Shown here piece after piece: positions 23,163 to 34,959 of a stretch of DNA of 64,000 nt. Location of the stretch: NCBI GenBank assembly GCA_023053685.1, contig JALIGW010000028.1, positions 6,360,501 to 6,424,500 of the forward strand. The letters run 5' to 3'. Both the position numbers and the translations under genes were made by a program. The notes beneath the pieces are model-generated. The model was not told where the DNA came from. It searched no databases and saw nothing but the letters and a program-made list of their open reading frames with translations. Source of the DNA: Diadophis punctatus similis (taxonomy: Eukaryota; Chordata; Lepidosauria; Squamata; Dipsadidae). How positions within the stretch are numbered: the stretch's first letter is position 1; each line of letters opens with the position of its first letter.

Positions 23163-23375
23163 GGTATGTATCTTCAAGTCAGCATTGACTCCTAGAGACA
23201 AATCCCTCCAGTTTTCTTGGCACAATTTCATAAGTGGTTTGCCACTGCGTCCTTTCTAGGCACGAGAGAAAGTGACTGGCCAAAGTCACCCAGCTGTTTT
23301 CATGTTGAAAGCAGGACTAGAACACAAAGCCTCCCCATTTTTAACCTGGTGCTTTAACCACTACACCAAACTGTA
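23163..23375 (-). mobile_element. tRNA-derived SINE, type 2, reverse
   Basis: Carries TCTTGGCACAATTTCATAAG, AAAGTCACCCAGCTGTTTTC and GCAGGACTAGAACACAAAGC, ending ACCACTACACCAAAC. Same family as 10700-10925. Confidence 0.65.
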
Positions 23376-23514
23376 GCCATCAGCCAAACTCATTACTTTT
23401 TTTTAGGTTAGCTTGCTGGAACCATAGCATACAAATTCACACCAGGGCAGTAGGGTTAATTAGTGGTGTTCCCTCTTCCTAGATCTGGATATAAAATCAG
23501 GCAACAGCGCATCT

Positions 23515-23660
23515 AATAACAGTGCACTTGGTCAATAAAAAATTCAGTTCCTATTCTATTCTATTCTGTTCTATTCTATTCTATTCTATTCTATTCTATT
23601 CTATTCTATTCTATTCTATTCTATTCTATTCTATTCTATTCTATTCTATTCTATTCTACT
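23515..23660 (+). repeat. (ATTCT)n array after a LINE-derived tail
   Basis: GTGCACTTGGTCAATAAAAAA is followed by over 20 ATTCT units (23550-23657). It is the complementary orientation of the AATAG arrays at 21163 and 34315. The AATAAA-like motif just before the array fits a LINE 3' end. Confidence 0.8.
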
Positions 23661-23665
23661 CTCTA

Positions 23666-24054
23666 CAGGTAGTACTTGATTTACAACAATTTATTTAGTG
23701 ACCATTCAAAGTTAAATTCAAAAGGCACTGAAAAAACTAACTTCTGACCATTTTTCATACTTACAACATTGCAGTATTCCCATGGTCACATGATCAAAAT
23801 TTGGACACTTGACAACTGACTCATATTTATGATGGTTGCAGTGTCCTGGGATCATGTGATCTCTTTTTGTGACCTTCTGACAAGCAAAGTCAATGGGGAA
23901 GCCAGATTCACTTAACAACCATGTTACTAACTTAACAACTGCAGTGATTCACTTGTGGCAAGAAAGGTCATAAAATGGGGCAAAACTCAATAAATGTCTC
24001 ACTTATCAACAGAAATTTTGGGTTCCAGTACGGTTTTAAGTTGAGGACTACCTG
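23666..24054. mobile_element. CAGGTAGTCCT-family MITE, intact length
   Basis: 389-bp element with ends CAGGTAGTACTTGATTTAC and AGTTGAGGACTACCTG, flanked by TA (23664-23665 and 24055-24056). Contains GATCATGTGATC and CACTTAACAACC family motifs. Non-coding. Confidence 0.8.
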
Positions 24055-24056
24055 TA

Positions 24057-24830
24057 CACGGAGCTGAAATACCTGTTGGGGAGGAGCAGAAGTAGAAAAT
24101 CACTGCAGCAGTTTTCTTGTCATATGTAATGCAAACACACCCACAGTTAAGGTGCAAATATTCAAGACTAAGTATGCTTTTTAAGGACCTAAGGTGCAGA
24201 ATTCCACAAGCAACTATTTACTTCCTTCTAAGTAAACATGTAATTCCTTGCTTAGAGATTGTAGCAGGAATTAATGGATTTAAATTAGATGTAACTTTCA
24301 GTGCAAAGGTTACAATGAATCTGAATGAATCTGGATCTAATCCAGCAATATTGTGATGTTTTTTTATGACACACAAATCTGCTGCAGCAGGTTGTTTCTT
24401 CATTCTGCCTGTGATAAAACTTACCAGTATCTGAGGTCAACAGTACTGTATTATAATAACACTACAAGGAAAAATAGAAATCAGTTCCCAGTAATTGTCA
24501 ATTGTGCAAATATCAACTCCCTTTGAAAAATTGGAAGAGTTTGAGGAGTGATTTTACTTTTACATGCTCTCATTTCAGCATTTGTTATTTGGTTTCTCTC
24601 ACATGAAGGTATTTATTTTTGATCTGACATTAAGTGATGAGAAAGATTGGTAATCTGTAAATGGCTATTTCGCACATTTAAGTTAACGACTGTACATGAC
24701 AACCCGTGATGAACTATGCCCCAAATCTAAGTATAATTTACACAACTATTAGGTGAGATAAGCACATATTTTCTTAGCCTTTAAATTAGCAACTTAATTA
24801 CAATTTTAATAAGGTGTTTTACATTTCTTT
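24057..24830. other. intergenic/intronic, nothing recognised
   Basis: No element ends or supported genes. An open frame at 24117-24356 lacks any recognisable domain. Confidence 0.4.
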
Positions 24831-24936
24831 TTTCATCCAATTTTTAACAAGTGATTGTATCATAGGCAAAATATTCAAGAATAAAATCTTGAATATTTTG
24901 CTTATGATATAATCCCTTGTTAAAAATTGGATGAAA
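24831..24936. repeat. 106-bp foldback (hairpin) sequence
   Basis: Arms of about 49 bp: 24831-24879 starting TTTCATCCAATTTTTAACAA, and 24888-24936 ending TTGTTAAAAATTGGATGAAA. They are separated by an 8-base loop, with few mismatches. No clear target duplication. Probably a MITE, family not recognised. Confidence 0.8.
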
Positions 24937-25427
24937 TTGTGATGCATATTTTAAGGTTAAATCAGAGACAGTATTTAATAAGTTATGCATGGCATTTTAA
25001 TTACTCTAGGCTAAATAAGTTTCCCCTAGAAATTATTAAGTAGGAATTAATTTCCTAGGAATGCTTTATAACAGCCATGTTCTTATTTTGATTTTTTACT
25101 TTTTAAAGTTGAGAAATAACAAAAACAGTGTAATTCATCTATACAGTAATCATCATTAGGATATAGAGTATGGAGTTATGGATTAATTTAAAGATTTAGA
25201 ATAATTCAAAGATGTAATTTGAATAAATGGCTCCTTTGATAATTCTAGGAACTATATGTGCAAGAAAAAAAAACTTTTAAAGTTTGCATTCATTTAAAGT
25301 CAGTCATAACAGGCTCTTCTCTCATAATATGAAAAGCCAGTTCTGTAGTTTCTCTAACATGGATACCACCAAGTGATAATACTGGATTAGTGAGTTGTTT
25401 CCAGTGTTAAGGAGGGATGTATAGGAG
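24937..25427. other. intergenic/intronic, nothing recognised
   Basis: Very AT-rich. No features. Confidence 0.4.
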
Positions 25428-25676
25428 CAGAGGTGGGTTCCTGCCGGTTCGGACCGGTTCTATAGAACTGATAGTGGGAATTTTCCCCCGCTTGCCGAAC
25501 TGGCAACGATGGCCAGCTGGACATGCCCCCAAACTGGCTCTCTCGGGGGCACCATCTTGGTTTTTTGCTTCTGCGCATGCGCAGAAGCTGGGTTTTTAGC
25601 AGCATACAACGCGTGCGTGCCCGCGCATCACATCAGGAAGCGAACCAGCAGCGAGGTAAGCCAGAACCCACCCCTG
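25428..25676. mobile_element. hAT-like MITE, family B (CAGAGGTGGGTTC)
   Basis: 249-bp element with ends CAGAGGTGGGTTC and GAACCCACCCCTG and a perfect 8-bp duplication TATAGGAG (25420-25427 and 25677-25684). It contains TTCTGCGCATGCGCAGAAG, a 19-base perfect palindrome. Non-coding. Confidence 0.85.
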
Positions 25677-25684
25677 TATAGGAG

Positions 25685-26440
25685 CTCTCAAACTCTCTTC
25701 ATGACTCATATGGCTACTCTCATTTCTCTCAAATTAAGGCTGTACATTTGTTTGTAACTATATATTTTCATAAATAAAGCATGCAAAAAAGCACCTCGTA
25801 ATCTACTAAATCTAGCATTTTGTGACAGAACTTTTGCTTAGGTCTGTGGAGTTCCCCTTTCCCTCCTTTTAATCAGCTGGTTCCCCAATGCACACCAAGG
25901 GCTTTTCCACACTGCTGAACTGAAATGCTATCCACCCATCCTTGAGTCAACAAAAAACAATTGCAGCAGGACATCTGCTTTCTGCATTGCCAGTCCTTAT
26001 CCTAGTTCTATTGTTTCTATCACAGCATCATCTGACTTCCCTCCAAGGCAATGGGAGACAAACCCTATCAGTCTTCATAGACATTGAAGCTGCCCTTGGA
26101 GACCATCGGAAAAGGGGGAAATACCACTTTAACAGTAACAGAGTTATGAATCACTTAAGGCTGTTTCTCTGATCCAAAGACTGGGGATAAGACAAAGGCA
26201 ACACAATGGGGATCGAAGACCAAAAAAAACCCACCCATGCTTGAGCCATGGTTATGTGCAAGTGATGAAGGGCCCCAAGAATGCACCAGCCCGTCCTCTC
26301 TCTTAACAGATCCAAACATACAAGCGAGATACAAATGGAAGAGGGAATTTAATCAGCTGGTCACTTTAACATTCTAACACTTTATATAGTATATGTACTC
26401 AAAGGCCAAATTCCAATTTAAAATGTATTACTTTAATAAT
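25685..26440. other. intergenic/intronic, nothing recognised
   Basis: Unique-looking sequence with short chance frames. Confidence 0.4.
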
Positions 26441-26600
26441 AAGTCTTGGTGACACAGTTAGAATGCAGTATTGCAGACTAACTCTGCTGTCTGCCTGCAG
26501 TTTGATTCTGACCAGCTCAAGGTTGACTCAGCCTTTCATCCTTCCAAGGTTGGTAAAATGAGGACCCAGATTGTTGGGGGCAAGTTGCCGACTCTGTAAA
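26441..26600 (+). mobile_element. SINE type 1 fragment
   Basis: Diverged head (GTCTTGGTGACACAGTTAGA), then CAAGGTTGACTCAGCCTTTC and AATGAGGACCCAGATTGTTG. It is 3'-truncated near CTCTGTAAAT. Confidence 0.7.
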
Positions 26601-27385
26601 TAGAACAGTAGAAACTAATGCAAATTTAAAAGAATCAAAACAAAAAAATAGAACATGTAGAAAAGAAAAAAGAAAAACAGAAGAGAGAAAAAGAAAAACT
26701 ATAGTAGAGAAAAAGAATATATAAAGAAATAACTTCCCATTTATCACAATAAGTATAAACAATTTTAGTAACTTATCACTTTCACTTAAAATACAACAAA
26801 TGTCTCTTCTTCCCATATCCCATCTCTTATCTATAAACAAATCCTTAAAATTTCAGTCCTTTTGTCAGCAGAAATCCGTAAAGGGTTACCAGAGATAACA
26901 AAAAAATTATTTTAACCTTGATTAAATAAATAATAAATAAAATTCTTCAAAGGTTTACTAAGTCTTTTTTGTAAATCCAATTTGGGAAAATTATTCAGAT
27001 ACATTTTGGTTTGCTATTTGTACCATCCTTTTAATTATTAAAATGTCAGCTGGTTTCTTTTGTATGCCTAGTGTAAAATCTTTTTCAATATTTCTTGTAG
27101 CATGTACTTTTTAAATTACTTTCAAATCAGTTTCAGTCTTGTCAAATGAAATATAGTCTTTTTCCATAACACCTTTTAAACACAGTCTATCTATAGAGGC
27201 TTAAAATTAATTCCTGGGTCATTGTTCAAAAATATTGTTCAATATGTCTAATGCTTAAATATTTTGCTTCATTTTATATTTGTAAGTCAAGTTTGAGCAT
27301 TCTCCTTTAGATTCTTTTTGTTCCCCCTATTGTCCAATTTTTAAAGTCTTATCTTAATGTTATTTTTTAAACAATTCAAAACAAA
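26601..27385. other. purine-rich then T-rich region, unresolved
   Basis: An A/G-rich run at 26625-26720 followed by T-rich sequence that resumes in style after 28088. It could be one old LINE 5' region interrupted by the SINE at 27386, but I recognise no coding motif in it. Confidence 0.25.
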
Positions 27386-28087
27386 GAGCCCTAGTGGTGC
27401 AGTAGTTAGAATGCAGTATTGCAGGCTGACTCTGCCCAAAGCCTAAAGTTTGATCCTGACCGAAGGTTGCCTCAGCTTTCCATCCTTCCAAGGTCGGTAA
27501 AATGAGGACCCAGGTTGTTGGGGGCAACATGATGATACTGTAAACCATTCAGAGAGTATCTGAAGTGGCATATAAACCTACTGTATTTTTGGAGTATAAG
27601 ACGCACCTTTTTCTTCCCTAAAAGTGGCAGAAAATTTGGGTGCGTCTTATACTCTGAATGTAGCTTTTTCGGAGCTTTTTTTCCAGCCCTAACTAGGTGC
27701 TAACGATCTTCCCAGCTCTTACCTTGCAGGCTTTTTCATTGTTACTCTCTCCAAAGAATGTTTTTCCAGCCCTAAGTCTTTGCAGGGTTTTTTTCATTGC
27801 TCTACTTGCTCTGAAAAAGTTTTTTTCTAGCCCTAACCAGGTGCTAATGATCTTCCCAGCTCTTACTGGCTTTCAGGCTCTTTCATAGTTACTCTCTCCA
27901 AATAAGGTTTTTTTAAGTCCTAACCAGGGGATAAAATAATGTGCTGAAGCTGACCAGACTAAGGACGTTAGCCAGATGAATACCTGGTAGGAAGATTTTT
28001 TCCTATTTTCCTCCCCAAAAACTAAGGTGCGTCTTATACTCCGGTGCATCTTATACTCTGAAAAATACGGTAAGTGCTATTGCTATT
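27386..28087 (+). mobile_element. SINE type 1, interrupted by a MITE
   Basis: The SINE reads 27386-27580 (GAGCCCTAGTGGTGCAGTAG ... GGCATATAAACCTA). It resumes at 28073 with AGTGCTATTGCTATT, the family's 3' tail. The MITE at 27581-28070 sits exactly at a TA, duplicated as 27579-27580 and 28071-28072. Confidence 0.8.
27581..28070. mobile_element. TA-duplicating foldback MITE (GTATAAGACGCACC family)
   Basis: 490-bp element whose left end carries GGAGTATAAGACGCACC and whose right end carries GGTGCGTCTTATACTCC plus an extra partial copy. TA target duplication is proved by the SINE it split. The interior has repeated TTTTTCCAGCCCTAA-like units (about 27670-27920). No transposase. Confidence 0.85.
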
Positions 28088-29590
28088 TTCCCATGGGAAG
28101 AATTTTTAAAAAATAATTCCAACATTTATTTGGATCCTTAGTCTGTTTGTAACTTTCTAAAACCCAAGTTATAAACTTTTGCTGTTTATTAAAATGTTTT
28201 AAAGTCCTTAAACCTATATTTAAAACATCTTTCACTAAAGTTTGATGACAACTCACTAGTGCTGTAGAATACCTTGATCCAAACGTTCCTAATATTGGAA
28301 AAGCAGTTAACAAGCAATTTCCAAAAGTGAGTGAGAAAGAAATATGCAAACCTAATGTCCTTTCAAAGGTGCTGAGTGCAATTTGAGCAAGGTGCTAGTC
28401 CCCCATCTCTCAGAGCTCTAAACCCACTGAAAATTCCTCTCTTGCAGTTTCCTTTTAAGGAGCAACTGTCTGGAGCACTTGTGGGCGATCTCAAATCCTC
28501 TTCTTGTCTAGAGAAGAATTATAAAGAGCAGGACTATTCAGCTCACTTTTCACAGCTGATTTCCTTTTCAATCCAACATTTCTTCCCCAAGTCCCCATAG
28601 TTTTAACTTTTGATGGAATACACAACATTTTATTTCGGACTTCACACCAAGACAGTGCACAGTGCTTGTGGTCTCCAAAGCAATCCAGACAGTTGATGGA
28701 ATTTACATGATTTGCATCAGTTATATAAACTGGATTTTTGATCCACATTCACACCTATATGATGTAGAAACATAATTAACATAAATACGTAATAAATAAA
28801 ATTATGTAACTGACATAAATACTTCAAAAACGTAAGTCCAGATTTAGCAGACAATTGGATTTAGGTGATAATCTTTCCCTCCACAATTAAACTGAGGTTT
28901 TTCTGTATCTGCAAATTGGTGCTATAAAAACATGGCACTATGAAAAAAAGGCTTCTGTCATATTTTGGAATATTCCTTGCAGTCTCCATTTGCAAAGAAA
29001 GTCTGAGGAAAGTAATAAGAAGAAATTGTTGACACCAGCATACTAAGAGATGGATTATACAAGTTGGAACAATTCAGTGAATGATTTGTTTTTGTGCTAA
29101 TTCAACACCCAATTGCCTATTTATTTTAGCAACACATTGAAAGATGACATAGAACTGGCTTTTGACCAAGATGGGACAATATTAGTAACAGAAAACATTG
29201 CCAAATATTTGGATAACTTTGACTGCAAGTCTTGGAGTTGTTTTCTGCCCCTCCTCTGCTTCACCTAAATTAGGACACACAGAAAAAAAAGTATATGGCA
29301 TTCTGTGGTTTTCTTGCAAGCTTTTCTAATAGAAACTTTTTCTACATTTTTTTCTGAAGGAGTGTTCTGTTCTTACACCTCACTTATAAGTTTTTACATT
29401 TTTCTCCAGAGCACATTTCTGTAGAAGGAAGTCACTGAAGATTTACACTGTAGTGTTTCTAGGAAAAGAAACCAAGAAAACTCTACCACAAGGAGGGAGA
29501 ATAGCAAATTCTCTGAATGGTCAATCAGCAGAGCTTTGCTTATGAGCTAAGACCCAACCTACTGCCTGCTCATCATTCAGAATAATCACT
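28088..29590. other. intergenic/intronic, T-rich, nothing firm
   Basis: T-rich sequence to about 28800, possibly an old element, then unique-looking DNA. No supported genes. Confidence 0.3.
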
Positions 29591-29592
29591 TA

Positions 29593-30140
29593 CCGTATAA
29601 AACGCACCAGAGTATAAGACACACCTTAGTTTTTGGGGAGGAAAATAGGGGAAAAATAATCTGCCTACCAGGTATTCATCTGGCTAGTCCTTAGTCCTTA
29701 GGTCAGCTTCAGCACATTAGTTTGCTGGTTTTGAGCACGCATGCTTGCTTTATCCCTGGTTGGGGATAAAAAACAATTTCTAAAACACTTCACTTCTCTC
29801 TCTGTTCAGAGAGAGAAACAATGAGAAAAGCAGGCAAAGGGAAGATCGCTTGCTAGCAAAGCATGGAAGATCGCTTCACTGGCTAGCACCTCATTAGGGC
29901 TGAAAAAAGGCTTCTAAAGCCCAGAAGCCCAGCTGATTGTCGGAGGGAGCAGCAATGAAAAAAGCAGGCAAAGGGAAGATCGCTTAGCTAGCAAAGCATG
30001 GAAGATCGCTTCACTCATTAGCACCTCATTAGGACTGAAAAAAAGTTTAGTAAAAGTTACATTTGGAGTATAAGATGCACCCAAATTTTCAGCCTCTTTT
30101 AGGGGGGGTAAAGGTGCGTCTTATACTCCAAACAATATGG
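29593..30140. mobile_element. foldback MITE (GTATAAGACGCACC family)
   Basis: 548-bp element, ends CCGTATAAAACGCACC and GGTGCGTCTTATACTCCAAA...ATATGG, flanked by TA (29591-29592 and 30141-30142). The interior has two direct copies of a GCAGGCAAAGGGAAGATCGC block (about 29830 and 29965). Confidence 0.75.
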
Positions 30141-30446
30141 TAATTGTTTCTAAGGCATGTCTGCTGTGTAACACATTTTGAGAATCTGTGGTTTCTATCT
30201 GCACTAGAAATCACTGCTCCCACCTTACCATACTATGTGTTGCTGTCAGGATCAGTGCAATGTTTGTACAGTACCTATTTGACTGGAAAGGCAGAAGGTG
30301 AATAGAGTCTAAAAACATTGGAGCAGGGAACACGAGAAGCATGAAACAAGGAAAAGTTGAAATGTTGAAGAGGAAATAGAAGATACTATATTGAATGTTT
30401 TAGGAATAAGCAAATGTGAGTGGATGAAAGAGCCATCCACTGGTTT

Positions 30447-30850
30447 GAGAATCAGTTTGATCTAGTGGTTATGGCACCAGCTTAGAAGCCAGAAGACTGT
30501 GAATTTTAGTCTCACCTTAGGCATGAGAGCCTGACCACTTACTCTCAGCCCATAACATCAGGCTTGGGTAACAAGCTGGTTGGGCAACAAGCTGTCACAA
30601 CCAATGGATCAACACTTAGTTGATAAAAAAGCAGAACTTGCCCTTGCAAAAAGAAACATTAGGAAGAAAAAAAAGTGGATGAAATGGTCAGTTTAAATCA
30701 GATAAGTGTGATATAGTGGTTAATAAACTGAAACAGGGCTAGGAAAACTTACTGATTAACTTTTGGTCAGTCAATCTCTCACTCTCAATCCAACCTACCA
30801 TATGAGGTTATTATTGTGAGATAAAATAAAAAGATGTCCCCAGCAAGCTG
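30447..30850 (+). mobile_element. two degraded SINE type 2-like copies
   Basis: About 30447-30640 (TTGATCTAGTGGTTATGGCAC ... AGTCTCACCTTAGGCATGAG) and about 30709-30850 (GTGATATAGTGGTTAATAAAC ... CAATCTCTCACTCTCAATCC) keep the tRNA-like head and body of the type 2 family in forward orientation. Diverged. Confidence 0.5.
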
Positions 30851-30959
30851 CCTTGACATGATGTATATTCAGAATGAATGAGATAAATGGATGGATTTCT
30901 GTCTATCTCAGACCATACAAGGGAATGAAGTAGCAAAGATTATCAAGAAGGACATTTTG

Positions 30960-31203
30960 CAGGGGTGAAATTCAGCAGGTAATGACAGGTTCTGGAGAAC
31001 CGGTAGCGGAAATTTTGAGTAGTTCGGAGAATCGGCAAATACCACCTCTGGCTGGCCCCAGAGTGGGGAGGGAATGTGGATTTTGCAGTATCCTTCCCCT
31101 GGAGTGGGGAGGGAATGGAGATTTTTGCAGTATCCTTCCCCTGCCACGCCCACCAAGCCATTCCCACAGAACCGGTAGGGAAAATTTTTGAATTTCACCC
31201 CTG
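30960..31203. mobile_element. hAT-like MITE, family B variant
   Basis: 244 bp, ends CAGGGGTGAAATTCA and TGAATTTCACCCCTG, perfect 8-bp duplication ACATTTTG (30952-30959 and 31204-31211). The interior holds two copies of a GAGTGGGGAGGGAATG block. Low divergence of the ends suggests fairly recent insertion. Confidence 0.9.
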
Positions 31204-31269
31204 ACATTTTGTCTACAGCCAGGTTTGCCATTGACTATAGCCAATAAACCTATATGAACATATTCTTAG

Positions 31270-33270
31270 AAAGGCTATCTACTGAACATCAGAGTCATAC
31301 AAGGATAGCTACCTACTTTAGAGCTCTCAAGGAAGGATGCAATGCTACTAATGGGCAATTGGAATGCAGACATGGGTAAAATGAGGGAATTTAAAAATTA
31401 CAAGAAGGCTTGGGAAATGAAATAATGCAAGATGCCTTAATAGTTGACGTACTTAGTATTTGGATTGGAAGGAGACAAGGGTGCTTCATATGACATTTAT
31501 GTATCTATACCTATTAGCTGATCTTAAAAGAATTGAACTTTTTTTCCTAAATATCAGTATTGGATCCTGGAAAATATAAATTTAAGGAGGCATTAAGGAG
31601 ACAGTGAAAAGGATTGCAACACATTATACAGTACCAACAGGATTTAACCAAAAGGACATGCAATAAGAATGTAGGCTCATTGAAAGGAACAGATTCCATA
31701 TACTTATCCTGAGGTGCTATAGAAAGAGATAATTTAATTTAATTTAATTTAATAGATTTGTATGCCGCCCCACTCCCGAGGGACTCTGGGCGGCTCACAA
31801 CATGTCAAATCTATTACAAATAAAAACATATAACAATTAAAAAGATATAAAAATTAAAAAATCTCCAACATTCATAACTAAGGGGGGGAGACCCAAGTAT
31901 AATCTGCTCGTTCTCACTTTCACCCCGCCTGCCGGAAGAGCCAAGTTTTTATTGCTTTACGGAAGGCCAGCAGGGTGGGGATGGCCCTGATCTCCGGAGG
32001 GAGTTGGTTCCACAGGGAGGGAGCTCCCACAGAGAAGGCTCTCCCCCTCGGCCCCGCCAACCGGCATTGTTTGGTCGATGGGACCTGGAGGAGACCAACT
32101 CTGTGGGACCTAACCGGTCGTAGGGAGGTATGCGGCAGGATGCGGTCCCGAAGATAACCTGGCCCTGAGCCATGTAGGGCTTTAAAGATAGTAGACATTG
32201 TAAAAATTGCAGCAGAAATTGTACTTCCAGTGTACTTCCAAAATTTCAAAGAGGAAGAAATCCAAGCAGCTTTCAGAAGAAGCTATCATGGTAGACATAG
32301 AAAATGAAGGAAGGCCTTGGAATTGACTTATCAGTAATTTCAATGCCAAGCAAACCAACCAAACCAACAAAAACAATATCAAAAAGAGGGAAAGAACAAG
32401 AAAAAAAAACACCAAATGGTTTTAGGAAGAACAGAGAAATCACAGGAGGAAATAAGAATATTCAAAGGTAGTATACAACAGAACAGAGGAAAATATGGTT
32501 AAGGAAGTTAGAAAGCTTGTAATGAAAACCCTTTGTAAACAGAATTATAGAATTCTTTTTAGAAAGAGACATCAAATATATTCAGGAATGACTACCTGGC
32601 AATTATAGGAAAGCACAAATGACCTATTGAACTGTTTCAAGATGAAGAAGAAACAGCAGTTAAAGTATAACAGCTCTGTGTTAACAAATAAGGAACAAGA
32701 CTGTGTGCCCTAGAGACTGGAAAATATTGAACAATATATCTATACTGAAGACAACACAAGAGAATGTGCCTATTTCTGAAACTTTCTGCAAGTTGCCTCT
32801 ATATTTATTTGACCGATATAACAAATAAACTGTAACAATAGCAGAATTGGAAGAGATGAATTCCAGAATGAAAATTAGAAATGAATCCTAATAAGGAAGA
32901 AAGCAATGATAACTTAAAAAAGAATTTGGGGCATATGGATATTTCCAAGATATATACAGCTAATGGAGTTGGACCCTGAGAACAAGACAATAGACACTTT
33001 TAAATAATGGATCTGGAGAGGATTCCTAAAAATACCATGGACTGCAAGAACCAATCAATCCAGGCACAAAAAAAGATTGCTCAAGGAAATACTCAGTAAG
33101 CAATAACTCACTTTACATTGATCATGTGATACAAATAGCTGAGGGATTAGAAAAAAAATCTGTGCTTGGCAAGGTTAAGGGAAATCGAAGGGAATGGTAA
33201 TGAATAAAATGCCTAGACAGGATCAAGGAGATTACTGGAAACCAGTCAGATTGTTAAGCATCAGTCCATT
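31270..33270 (+). mobile_element. decayed BovB/RTE-like LINE, interrupted
   Basis: Multiply frameshifted remnants on the + strand. Near 31320-31420 there is an endonuclease-like stretch around AATTGGAATGCAGACATGGG. Around 33015-33260, translation of GAGGATTCCTAAAAATACC... gives an RIPKNTMDCKNQS-like string, and GGCAAGGTTAAGGG lies further on; these resemble the 3' end of BovB ORFs. A reverse CR1 fragment (31729-32196) splits it. Family assignment is from memory of BovB 3' motifs. Confidence 0.5.
31729..32196 (-). mobile_element. CR1 LINE 3' fragment, reverse
   Basis: A (TTTAA)n tail at about 31729-31752, then the 3' UTR (GCCGCCCCACTCCCGAGGGAC). On the minus strand an open stretch reads IFKALHGSGPGYLRDRILP, LWNQLPPEIRAIPTLLAFRK and ends KTWLFRQAG, the C-terminus of CR1 ORF2. 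5'-truncated. Confidence 0.85.
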
Positions 33271-34314
33271 CATCATCTGAAATCAGATGTGAGTTGTTGA
33301 CATTTAATAATTAGCAATATTTAAATGTGCATCTATACTTATAAATTAGCATATAGTTATTTAATGTAAATAGCTTCCCTCTTTTGTACTTCTTGGAAGG
33401 AACAGATTTCAACTTGGGGGGGGGGAGCAAGGTCTTCCCATGATACGCATTCTAACTTTATGGATTAAAAAAGAAAAATACTAGAACGAATAATCTAACC
33501 CCTACCACGCCACAGTACATCTCATTCTTTCCCTTTCTCTAAACAAAAAGAATGTGAATCTATATTCATATTCCAGTTAACTATTGAAGATAAATACCTA
33601 GAGCTATTAGTAAGTACCTTGTTTGACCAAACACACTTTAGCAAACCATACTATAACAAAATGAGTTTTCCTAGTAACCCTGTACAGGTGGTGGGAAATA
33701 TTTAAAATACAAAGCCTCTTTAAATTTATTTTGATCTCTGGAATTTTCCAGTTTTTAAAATCTTCATAAACTCTTGGTCCTTCTATCCTGGATGGCTTGT
33801 ACATAGTGGTGAACTCTGGTGGCATTCACAAGATCATTTGATAAAGAACAATACTTGTGGAGAAATAAAAAGGATAAAAATTGAGATTTTGTTGTGGTTA
33901 TTGTTTTTTAATGGAGGACTTAATTTAGTTTTCCCTATGTGGTGCTCCTCAGGTGCATTAGTGTTACAATGTTCAATAATGTTCTGGCTGAGAATTGTAA
34001 TTTTCACACATCTGAAGAATGCCAAGCTAGGGAAAGACTGATTTAACTAAAATGAATGTTTTCTCAGCAACTCAGGCAAAAAGACACCATGACACTTTTA
34101 TCTTAGCTGTTTGGATATAGTGTGTCTTGAATGTTTAACATTCATTGTTTGCTTCTGATCTTTCTAAATAAACCCAGCCTATTTTTATTTGTGAACAGCT
34201 TAGCAAGCCATTAAACTGTGACCTTATTTTTACTTTATAAATGTCCTCAGTAGCAGAATCTTCTAGATATATCCAACTCTCTCCAGTTGGCTGGCATACA
34301 AAAAAGATGCATGT
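33271..34314. other. intergenic/intronic, nothing recognised
   Basis: AT-rich, with a G-run at about 33416-33425. No supported features. Confidence 0.4.
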
Positions 34315-34445
34315 TTAGAATAGAATAGAATAGAATAGAATAGAATAGAATAGAATAGAATAGAATAGAATAGGAATTCTTTATTGGCCAAATGTGATTG
34401 GACACACAAGGAATTTGTCTTTGGTGCATATGCATATGTAGTCAG
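34315..34445 (-). mobile_element. LINE-derived fragment with (AATAG)n array
   Basis: Eleven or so AATAG units then TTCTTTATTGGCCAAATGTG and GGACACACAAGGAATTTGTC, the same module as at 21163-21445. Reverse orientation. Confidence 0.65.
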
Positions 34446-34581
34446 TATGTTGTGAGCTTTATAGCATACTTGTAGCTATGGGACAATGTAGGAATACAGT
34501 ACTATTGATTTGATTGACTCATGTAGATTTTATTTGCATATTTGTAATAGTGACACTTATTAATGATAACTCTCTCCCGTA

Positions 34582-34776
34582 GTCCCAAAGGTGCTTTTTC
34601 CAAAAGGCAACTGGGCTCCCCCCCACCCTTGAAAACGTTTTCGCTTCTCATCCAAGAAAGCTTCTTTAGTTGACGTTGAACTAAAGAAACTTCTTGGATG
34701 GGAAGCGAAACGTTTTCAAAGGAAAATAAGCCAAGAAAGTTCAGTTGCCTTTCGGGGAAAAAAGCACCTTTGGGAC
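34582..34776. mobile_element. foldback remnant, possibly Penelope-like
   Basis: Outer arms GTCCCAAAGGTGCTTTTTCC and AAAAGCACCTTTGGGAC. Inner arms TTGAAAACGTTTTCGCTTCT and AAGCGAAACGTTTTCAA flank a short centre at about 34670. The sequence GGATGGGAAGCGAAACGTTTTC followed by AGTTGCCTTTCGG is a common reptile repeat that I associate, weakly, with Penelope-like elements, which often end in inverted copies. Confidence 0.5.
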
Positions 34777-34959
34777 AACCATGACCCGGATAATTGAGAA
34801 TCGCCACAGACATTCTTCTTTGGTATGTCTGTGCCTGTCTAGACAAAGTGAACAAACTGCTTCTGCCAGACATAACTAGGAAGTCAGCGTTGCTTCTCAA
34901 TTAGGTGAAGGGTTATCAAGAGCTTTTGGCCTTGAGGTTCGGGGATCAGCTTTGCTCTG

